NCBI GenBank assembly: GCA_933822405.4
Contig: CAKOGP040000446.1
Location: 182,737 to 246,736, forward strand
Direction of reading: 5' to 3'
DNA length: 64,000 nt
Source of the DNA: Cylindrotheca closterium
Lineage: Eukaryota; Bacillariophyta; Bacillariophyceae; Bacillariales; Bacillariaceae
Shown here: positions 40,166 to 49,559 of the stretch, piece by piece
How positions within the stretch are numbered: position 1 is the stretch's first letter
Layout: each line of letters begins with the position of its first letter
Notes under the pieces: generated by a model
Seen by the model: only the letters and a program-made list of their open reading frames with translations
Told to the model about the DNA's origin: nothing
Database searches by the model: none
Made by a program: the position numbers and the translations under genes

Positions 40166-43100
40166 ATTATACCTTTAGATCCTAACAACAACGAAATTTC
40201 AGCTCCTTTCAATCAATTGCTTTAGTGTTTTCCCTCACTTTTGTTGTAGTTCTCCATAAACTGCTTCACAAGCTCTCCTCCCTCTCGCACCCACTCCGCC
40301 CGATTCGCCATTGCATAGTTCAAATACTCATGCGATGATACCCCAAACACGCCGCAGTTGTCCAGCTTCTTAGCCAAAGGGATCACATAAAAGTCAAAGA
40401 AACCGATCTCTCCTTTGTACCAGTTGATACTAGGATCGACATCTGCCCGACCCGACTTGTACGCTTTGTAGCATTCGCAAAAGAACTTTTCGTTCCAGCT
40501 CTTGTAAATGTACCAATGCTGCATTGTATGCGCTACGTCGGAGGCTTGGATCAAGTGCTCGATCACAATGGTCGCCTTGCGGTCCTGACTCTCTTCGGAC
40601 TCCGATTCTTCAGAGGAGGACGATGCTGGTTCTTGAACCTTGTCGGAAAACGCAGTTTCCCAACGTTGCTTGCGAAGCGCTTGCAATTCCTTGTCCACAA
40701 TGTCAGTAGCCATGACTGTGTTCACCACCAGCTGACGGAAACGCCGAAGCTCTTCTTCAGTCTGATAGATGCAGCTTCGCAAGGATTGGTACTCGTCTTT
40801 CATTAGAATCGTCCATGCAATGTCGACGCTATTCTGCTCCGCCACTGACTTGTTCTTGTACAGCTCAGCATTTGGAGCGCCTTCCTTCACCAATTGGGCG
40901 TTTGGTACACCTGGGTGATCCAAATCATGAATGATGGCGGAAAACACGACAGCAAACTGTGTCAGTGGATCGGAAGTAATCCCGTACGAATGACCGGCCA
41001 AGTCGACCATGTTCACTCCGCTGTTTCCATTCTGCTGTGTGAGTCCATTGCCACTGTCGACGTTGACGATGCGTTTGAGCAATTTCTTCACGGATGCGGT
41101 GACGTGGCTAAAAGTGCAATAAAATGAGAACGAGGCAAATTATTCAGTTAGATCGACAAAAGCATCAGTCTGTTCGGAATCATCAAAAGATAGCACTCAC
41201 CTAGCATGTTCAAAGTTGTGGAATGGGTTGCTGTCTGTGTACAACTCGGCAATATTGGAGAGGAAGCGTCGTAGCTCTGACTTGACATCATCCCCCACAT
41301 CGGTCGAGCTGTATCTTTGCCGACGGTCGTTCAAATCACTGTCAGGTCTCTTCAAGTGAATGATAGGTACGAACTCTTCCAAGATGGTTTGACCAGATCG
41401 AATGTTGCATTCAACGACCTGTAGAGGCTTGATGCTCTTTCGAGATCCTCCTCTCGTAGCCACTATTTGCTGCAGCAGCGGGCTGAGAACTTCAACATTC
41501 CACTCGACGAGGCGCTCGGTTTTGCTCATGCCTTCCACACCGCTCATGTCAAAAAGGTCACTATCCTTGTCACCGACGTCCTCAGAAGAGCTGAAGGAGT
41601 CCTCCACTGTTTCTTCTTCGCTAATCGTCGATTCCATTAGTTGGTTGCTATTCTTTCTTTGAAACCGCTTCGAATCCGTTGAACGGAGCCAGTAGGTTTG
41701 CATTTCCCCCTTGCCCTTGACAAGAGTCTTTTGCCTACGAGGTATGGTCATGTTATCAAAGCCTCCTTCCTTCAGCAGATCAGCGGTGGTCTGTGAGATC
41801 TGAATGCAGCTCGCCCTTCCGGTACTCTCCATTCGAGCAGCTGTATTCATAGAGTCACCAAAAAGCTGGAAGCGACTGCGTTCACCTCGCAATACACCGG
41901 CCGTCACTTGACCACTAACACAACAGAGAAAGGTTGTGTTAGCCGTGCTATCAGTTTGTTCGTCCAATATCGTATCATATCGTATCTTGACTCACCTGTG
42001 AATCCCAACTCTCAGTCTCAAGCCCGACGTATCAGGACCGAGCGTTACATCGAGTTTCAGAGTAATCTCTTTCATCTTCTTCAAACAGTCTCGAGCGAAT
42101 TTGCACGCCGCCACTGTTTCATCAAAGGCAACAAGATATGTGAGTCCAAACTGGTTCGAAACTTGAACATTAAGAAATGGAGCTAGTTACTCCAAGAAAC
42201 TCATCAAACAGTAAACTTACCGGCATGATCTTTCATTGGCTCTGGCAAGCCGGCTGCTGCGACATAACAGTCACCAACTGTTTCAACTTTGAACACATTG
42301 TGTCGGTAAGCTACTCTATCAAAGGCTGCATAGATCGTCTCAAGCAAGTCAAAGACTTGAGGGGGCTCACGAGCAGATGACCAAGCGGTAAAGCCAACAA
42401 TGTCAGCGAAGATAATGGTCACATCGGGGAACAAGTCTGCCATTGGTGCCGCACGTGAGGATCTGTCGTTTTCGCCGTCAATGTCAAGCGGATCGACGCG
42501 TTCCGAGGATTTGCCCATGCCATCATAAAGCCGATCCCGAATTGCCGTGGGAAAGACATTCGAAACAATGAGGTCTTGCATTTTGATACGATCCATGACT
42601 TTTCTCTGTGTATGACATCATAGTTGTTGGTGAGGAACAGGATTGCATTCAAAATTTCATCCGAGATATTGCTGTGAATGCACGGAGACAATTTTAAAAT
42701 GCTTACCTGTCTCCTTCCAACAAAAAAGTCGTACAGCAAGAAAACAAGACTTGTAAACGCAAAGATGGCAATGACCACTCCTGCATATAGGAATCGTTTG
42801 GACGTATAGAAGGCCTCCTCGAACTTTTCGGTCGGGTAGAGATGTAGTGAAAGCTTGGGGATACACTCACCACTGGGTATCTTTGAAGAGTCGACATTTA
42901 GGTCCACGAGAATGGACGCAACCTCAAGAGACTCATATTTAGGGTCATGGGCATCGTACTCGCCCAGCACAGTAGCTTCAGGTCCATTGATCTCATAACT
43001 GATAACATTCACCTCTTCTTCAGAGACACTCTGTTGATCGAATAAACTGTATCTCGGGCAGCTGCTGCGGACAAGAAGTGTAATTGCATCGGTCTCCGCG

Positions 43101-44272
43101 GTAAAGAAGTTTTCGAAGTATCGCGTCCATTCCATCGTCATCCAAAAAACTCCCACCATTTCCTTGTCTTCTTCTCTTGTCTCAACATTCTTGAAAATGG
43201 GTTGCATGATCTGACTCAAAACCAAAGGTACAGCTTCGCCATTCTCCTCTTTCAGTGACTCAAAAAGTCCGATGACAGGATTCAAGGTAGCACTAGCGAG
43301 ATTGAAGAGTTCGCTGGACTGTCTTGACGCCATCAAATCAAGATTGGTGTACGTCCGCTGTGTCAATGGCTCGATCCCAAACGGATAGTATTGCCACAGA
43401 GGCAAAGCCGTGTCTTGTGCTAAGGTGAACGCGTAGCCATTTTCTTCGTCATAATAGTGGACCAATGGGGTGGTCAAGGCCATGAGTTCATCAGCTGTCA
43501 TATCGAAGCCGTCGCTATTGACAGAGTTTTGAAAATAGCCTGGAGCATCTTCCATCGTATGGGTTGCCCATTGTACATGATTAGCACCGTTGACTATAGG
43601 ACAGAAGGATATGCCAGCTCCAGGTACGTCAATGAGTTCTCCCAACAAGCGTGCCTTTGTTGAATAGTCACTGATTGTAACAAAAGGCCAGGATTGGTTT
43701 GTTGCTTTTGCTTCGGACGAAACGCTTACTGAGAACGAGTTCAAGGCGTTGAAGAGTTGATCCGTCTTTTGCCTTGTCACAGCAACAAACTCCGTTGCAT
43801 AGCTATGAAACTGCGAGTAATGATGACATGCAAAGTCAGCAACCTGATCAGACGAAAAGACAATTCATTGTCGTTCCGCCAATGAATCAATCACTTACTT
43901 GATCTTCAAAGTCCTTTCGCTCTTGCTGTTCAACGAAAAGGTACGTTCCAGCAGCGGATGCACAAGCTGCGAGCAATAGAAATAAAGCCACGACTAGTTT
44001 TGATCTATTGACAGCCTGTTGCTCTTGCTTCGCAACATCTTGCTCTTGAATGGAAGAATTCGACTTTTTTCTGTTGTCGTAACCGTCCGCAGAAGAATTA
44101 AAACCGGATTCTGAAGCAACCGACATGTTGCCATAGGTTTGGCCGCTTGCGCTGATGTCCGTAACGCTGTTATTATCTTCTGTTGCGTACCGATCGTTCA
44201 TGGTTGCACTTTTTGTGAGGCTCCTATTTTTTGTGCGTACAAAAAGTGGCAAATGCGAAAAACAAAATAGTC
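40166..44272. repeat. ~4.1 kb duplicated unit, second copy (pair at 34874-38980)
   Basis: Pairs with 34874-38980. Differences are concentrated in the ectodomain part of exon 2 (about 42940-43680) and in the leader; the catalytic exons and their introns are almost unchanged. Confidence 0.85.
40222..44201 (-). CDS. Receptor-type nucleotide cyclase fused to class I phosphodiesterase, copy 3
   Basis: Six exons: 43899-44201, 42707-43810, 42221-42605, 41996-42113, 41201-41914, 40222-41107. Introns are 81-107 nt; phases close to 1169 residues. The start MNDRYATEDNN (44201) is chosen because copies 1 and 2 begin at the same place; the frame is open further upstream. Domain order and catalytic residues match copy 1: N-terminal membrane segment, ectodomain, second membrane segment, cyclase (FADIVGFTAW, KVETVGDCY, RFQLFGDSMNTAARM) and phosphodiesterase (HDLDHPGVPN, IQASDVAH). 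Exon 3 is three bases longer than in copy 1 (SSERVDP for ENDSDF). This copy has no internal stop and should be functional. Bifunctional guanylate cyclase/phosphodiesterases of this kind have been linked to sex-pheromone responses in pennate diatoms; that role for this copy is inference. Confidence 0.9.
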
Positions 44273-45370
44273 CCCTCCGGACAAAAGTGTTTCGTCTTCT
44301 CAGCACAAGTCGTGGAAATGATCGTGAACCGCTCCATATGTGGTGGTATTTTTTCACTTCAGTGGGAACAAAACGCCGCGTTCCCCCATTAGCGAATCCG
44401 TCCGAAAATCGTTTTTTTGGTATCGCACTGGATTCCATTTAACGTTATGAAATCACAAACATAGAAGTGTGGCTCAGACACTCGCTTCGTAAACAATGAA
44501 ATTGAAAATGCTAAGCCCCCCGAATTCTGGTAACCGAAGCTATGGGCATAAAGCCTCCATGCTGCGGCAGATTGGGGATATGACATTTTATACCTACAGT
44601 GAGTGACCGGCCCATATACAAAATATGCCTCAGATGGACCGCTCACTGTTTGAGTTTTATCGGTTGCAAACTGGCGATTGATTCGCGGGACCCCCCAGAA
44701 CTCGTCCGTCAATCGACCGGTTTCCAGAAATGAAAGAACTCGTCGATTTCTTTGACTAGAGAGGTGCCTAAAGTACGCTTGCATGTATTAATACCGGTAC
44801 GAGTATACTGTAACAATTTTCGTCCTGAACCGGTCGTATTACATGTATTGACAGCGATATATGGGTACTGTATCGATCGTCGATGTAATGAAAGCCGCAA
44901 CAGGCTTTACCATATTTCGTTTCAGGCAATGAAACTGATAATCATGGGAGTGATTTAAAATTAAAAAGATGACGGGTGTATGTAAGACAATAACACCGCT
45001 GAGCGGAATGCATCAGAAGTCTCCTCTTCTACTATATCATGATCATCATAGCCAGGCTGAAAATGCTGCTGCAGCCACTGGCCGCGACCGGATCCAGATT
45101 CGAAGCAAGAATCACATAATAATACATTATTATCCGGAGGGATAGAAAGCATTGATCCAGTCATTGAGAGCAGAACTTGCATAGAGCACGAACGCACATC
45201 ATGTATGCGGCTCTGCACTTGGGGCTGTAGCGACGACTGCCAGCGTGTTAACACTACCGGTACTCTGATACGCGGGAAAACCCGAAACTTAAAAAAAATT
45301 TGAAACGGCTATCAGAATGAAGAGTTGTAAAAGTTGCAGAAAGGACGAACGAATTGCAGTCGCACTTTGA
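44273..45370. other. Intergenic, no gene seen
   Basis: Upstream region of cyclase copy 3. Several frames of 60-130 codons overlap on both strands without recognisable features. Confidence 0.5.
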
Positions 45371-46390
45371 ATGATGGATTTTCGGATCTCCGATCGGGAG
45401 AATGAAAAATTCAACGAACAATGCAATCCAAACAAAGAGCTCGAGCAAAAACTGGTGAAAAGTCTTAAAGGAGAAAAGCTTGCTACACGAGACCAAGTTG
45501 TTGATGAAGTATGAAAATGAACAACTAAAAAAGCTACTTGTAAATAGCTCGTCACATGTCGGAACATTCTGCTGTAGTGGCAAACTACAAAGCCGAGATT
45601 GAACGACTAGACCATGAAGTTTCAAATCTTCAGAGCCGCGTGTCATTGTCGGACGAATCATCATTTACATCATGCCCAGACATAGAAGCATTGGCACGAG
45701 GCTGTTTATCGGAGTCAACTGAATGGAAGCGGTGTACAATGAAACTGCTTGAAGACCGACCAAATTTTGCTTCGAACAATTGAAGAATTGAAGCAAACAC
45801 TCAAACAAGTCTGAAGTGGAACAGCAACTCTATCTTTGTGTTTTTGCAAAATCGAACAAAGTCGAAGTGAGTCTCAGCTCGGCCTGTCAAGCGGCAAAGG
45901 CTCAGGGCGATAATATTCCACGACTGGTTGCCGAAATGGAACAACTGAAGCAGACAATTTCCAAGATGGAAGAGAATCATACTGAGGAGATGGAAGGGAT
46001 GCAGGAAGAAATGGACTAAATGAAAAGGAAGCATTTCATGGAACTGGGTTTCACACAATCAAAGCACGACAAAAAGCACCTTGAGTCCATTGCTAATTCT
46101 GAGGTTTCGGCATTATGTCATATGCTTTATTGGGCGAGAAACTTGGCGTCGCCATGAAAGCGACTTGCTAACGATAGCGTGGCAATGAAGAAACAGGTCA
46201 GTCTTAGCCTGGCCGCCAAGCGACAAATATCGTGAATCAAATACGACTGGTTGCCGAAATCGAACATCTGAAGCAGACCATTTCCAAGATGGAACAGAAT
46301 CATTCCGAGGAGATGGAAGGGATGCAGCAAAAAGTCGATCAAATGAAATTGAATCATGCCACGGGACTGGGGTTTTGCGCAATCTGATGA
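45371..46390 (+). pseudogene. Degenerate copies of the coiled-coil gene at 46719-48622
   Basis: Fragments in different frames match the right-hand coiled-coil gene in order: YKAEIERLDHEVSNLQSR .. SSFTSCPDIEALARGC .. TEWKRCTMKLLEDR (45586-45770), then EQQL .. EVSLSSACQAAKAQG .. EQLKQTISKMEENHTEEM (45816-46010). A second partial copy of the C-terminal part, AEIEHLKQTISKMEQNHSEEMEGM, lies at about 46250-46325. At least one frameshift (near 45770), an early TAA at 46017-46019 and loss of the N-terminal half show that it is not functional. A 47-codon frame starting at 45371 precedes it and is not clearly matched. Confidence 0.7.
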
Positions 46391-46718
46391 CGACAAAGAA
46401 GCTACGAAGGAGAGGAGATTTGAAGCAATACTCGTATTAAAACACTACATACAGTATTGTATAAATACCTACCCGATAGCAATCAATCTAAAGCTATTTA
46501 TTTTAGTCGAAGGGGTCGTACACTAATTCTCAGTTTCAATACAATTGAATTTTACCGTGATTTTGAGTTGTCATCTCGCCCCTTCGCATACATTTTATAT
46601 TTGCAGAATCGTTACACATACCGGTATATATCATCACAAACATAACACAAACCTCCATCTACTGTATAACATCACCTCACATATATATACGACCGCGATT
46701 TCTTCCCGATTGCTCTGA
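46391..46718. other. Intergenic, no gene seen
   Basis: 328 nt, probably the promoter and leader of the next gene; includes TATA-like ATATATATAC near 46681. Confidence 0.45.
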
Positions 46719-48622
46719 ATGGGGACTGTACCATCGACGTTACTAGACGAAGCAAACAAGGACCAAACTAGTGATCCTATTGATTGTAATTGCAATAAAA
46801 GCAATAGCATAACCGAACCCAACTCGATCACTCATCCTACGACCAACAAGCGAACGCGCGACGTTACTGATACTGCCGAATCATCCATAGCTTCTCCCAA
46901 ACGAATGGACGGTCATAGCAGTGGGGCTGCCGGTAGAAAGCGGCCTCGTCACGAGACTATACGAATCCCCCTTTCTCCAACCAAACAAGTTGAATCGTTC
47001 GCACTGATGGATGGACCAGATGGCACTACTAGTGCTTTTGAAGTCAATGAGTTGGAAGCACTGCGTCAATAAGTGAAGGAACTAACCGAGGATAAGAGAT
47101 ACCTGAAGCGAAAGTTGATAGATTCCAGAAGCGATTTGGATATTATGAAGGAAGATATTTCGAATAGTGATCGCAGGAGGAAAGAAAATGAGCTGGAAAT
47201 GCAAGCAATCAAAAGCCAACACGAGAGATGTCAAGAACAGTTAAGAGCTCGTGAGACGGAGCTTAAGCAATTGGATAATACTAGGCAAGGGACTACCACG
47301 ACGGACTGGAAGAAACAATCAGTGTTCCAGGAGGAAGGACAAAATCTGAAGCAGGTTTATTCGAAGAAGCTCCGCGTTCTACAGGGCGATGGTGATCACA
47401 TAAAACGAGTCATGCTTTTGAGTTATCGACTTGCTCAGCTGCAATCAAAGACCTGCGGAAACAATTGACTGACGTTTTAAAGGAGAATGACATGTTGAAG
47501 CGAGAGGTTGTGGAGAAGTCAACTGCTATCCAGTCTATTGAAGAGACAGCGATGAACCGCCTCATCCGAGAGAAAGAAATCACGAATGAAGTAATCGACT
47601 CACGAAATCGATTGATTAAGTCAATGGTCATGAAAATCGAAGACAGGAATGAAAATATTGAGCGACTCAAGCACGAGAACGGGAAACTCATGTCGATTGC
47701 ACTTGATGTTGAAATGAATACGGCACTGAGGAACCAGGTGGCCGCATTGAAGAGCCATGTGGTTTCTCTGAATCAGCAGTTGCAGGAAACGAAATATGTA
47801 GCAACAACATACAAAACTGAGTTTGAACGACTAAAAAATCAATTGGCAAACATCCAGAGGCTCGAATCGTCCTTCACATGTCCTGACATTGGAAGAGTGG
47901 CACGAGAGGGGTCATGGGGGTCAGCTGAATGGAAGCGGTATGCAGCGAGACTGCTTCAAGACCGAACACATTTGCTGGGAACAATTGAAGAATTGAAGCA
48001 ATCTGCCGAGACCAACAAGTCGGGTGTGGAACAGCAACTCCGCTCAATCTTGCAAGAATTCAAGGAGAACCTGGACGAAGTCGAAACAAGTCTGAGCACG
48101 GCCCGTCAAGCGGCAAAGGCTCATGCCGAAAATAATCAGCAACTGGTTGCTGAAAACGAAGACCTGAAGCACACTATTTCAAAGATGAAAGAGAATCACT
48201 ATTCGAACCAAGCCGAAACAAGTCTCAACTCGGCCCGTCAAGCGGTAAACATCGGATGCGAAACGAAGCAGATACTGGTTGGCGAAATCGAACAACTGAA
48301 GCAGAACGAAAAGTGGAATCAGGTCAAAGCAAGTTTCCAGTCGGCCATTGAAAAGAATGAGCGACTGGTTGCCGAAAATGAAGACTTGAAGCGGTTCATT
48401 TCAAATATGGAAGCGAGTCCTCACTCGACTACTCAAAGGAATGAGCGACTGATTGCCAAAATCGAAGAGCTGAAGCAGACCATGTCAAAGATGGAAGAGA
48501 ATCATTCCGAAGAGATGGAACAAATACAAGAAGAAATGAATCAAATTAAAATGGATCATGCCATGGCAGTGGGCCTAGCACAATCTGACGACGATGACGA
48601 CGACGAAGAACAAGCCATGTAG
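46719..48622 (+). pseudogene. Long coiled-coil protein gene, probably broken
   Basis: Three frames belong together: 46719-47072 (Thr/Ser/Asn-rich start with basic GRKRPRHE), 47073-47468 (KELTEDKRYLKRKLIDSR coiled coil) and about 47396-48622 (LRKQLTDVLKENDMLKREV .. C-terminal DDDDDDEEQAM). The first two are in the same frame but separated by TAA (47070-47072); the third is in another frame. I found no convincing GT..AG pair that would remove the TAA, so the gene is called broken, though an unusual intron structure remains possible. Within the last frame a ~40-residue unit, (L)VAENEDLKxTISKMEENH with SLSxARQAAK, repeats four to five times. The decayed fragments at 45.4-46.4 kb derive from a relative. 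A structural or nuclear role would be a guess. Confidence 0.5.
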
Positions 48623-48701
48623 ACAGCCTGTACAAAACATTATTATGTGGAAATGAGATTGATTGATTAAAATAATGCAGCTTCCGGTATGATTAGTCTT
48701 C

Positions 48702-49049
48702 CTACTCTTCGCTAGTTTCCTCTTTGCTAGCTGGAGCTGCAGCAGCAGGTTCCTCTTTGCTATCATCTGAAGGACCAGCAAACTCTGTCTTATCTTTGAA
48801 TCCTGATTCACCCTGAAAGCTTTCATATCTCCCCCCACTGCTCTTGAAGAGCTCGGCAAAATGAGGCTTGCAATAAATTTTCCCATTGATCGCCGCAAGT
48901 CCCTTGATGCTGACTGTTTTGCCACAGTGGGTGCATTTCATACAAGCTTTGTGATAAGTCTCCCCTTCAAAGTTGACCGATTCCATGGGATACACGCGTT
49001 TTTCACACACGGGACATATAACCTTTGCGGCTCCAAATTTGGGTGGCAT
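48702..49049 (-). CDS. Single LIM-domain protein
   Basis: 115 residues from the only ATG that precedes the domain (49049, MPPKFGAAKVICPVC). One complete LIM domain: Cys12, Cys15, His33, Cys36, Cys39, Cys42, Cys60 and His63, spaced C-x2-C-x17-H-x2-C-x2-C-x2-C-x17-C-x2-H. It closely resembles the CRIP/CSRP type (YPMESVNFEGETYHKACMKC). These zinc-binding modules mediate protein contacts, often with actin or transcription factors. The C-terminal ~50 residues are acidic and Ala/Glu-rich (DDSKEEPAAAAPASKEETSEE) and probably disordered. It converges with the coiled-coil gene 79 nt away. Confidence 0.9.
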   Translation of the reverse strand: MPPKFGAAKVICPVCEKRVYPMESVNFEGETYHKACMKCTHCGKTVSIKGLAAINGKIYCKPHFAELFKSSGGRYESFQGESGFKDKTEFAGPSDDSKEEPAAAAPASKEETSEE

Positions 49050-49559
49050 GATGGTGATATTTGATAAAGAGTCTTGGTGCTTTACTGAGAGTACGCGTAG
49101 TGTCTTTGATTTCAGTTCTGATGATTCTTCGTCGTCCAATTGACGTTGATGAGGCAGCAGCAGAGATGCGGAGAAGGTACTGTAAATTATGGGCGGTCAT
49201 TGAGTTTTGGTTTCAAAATTTCGTCTAATGTAGTCGAAGTGGTCCATTTTGGTTTTGGACGGAGGGCGGGCGCGGGGGCGACGTATGTACTGCTGAGAAA
49301 CCCCTCATATTCAATATTTTCCCCAAAATAAAACTGCACGAGCAATCCTCGAAATTTCCCAAAGACAAATGTAAGAAAAATGCACAAGCAATTTTGCAAA
49401 TCTTCTCATCGTCAATATTTTAAAATAACACAAAGATCTTATTTCTCGTACACTTTCTACCACAGAAACGCCATTTCCGTATCAGACGGATAGAAGATCC
49501 ATTACCACACTCCCACAATTCTCAATAGGAGGATACAATAACAGATTCATCGCGCTATC
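49050..49559. other. Divergent intergenic region
   Basis: About 510 nt between the LIM gene (minus) and the YHYH gene (plus); it should hold both promoters. No motif named. Confidence 0.5.

Noticed and set aside
45254..45664. 136-codon minus-strand hydrophobic frame
   Set aside because: Antisense to the decayed coiled-coil copy; Phe/Ser richness comes from the complement of Lys/Glu codons.
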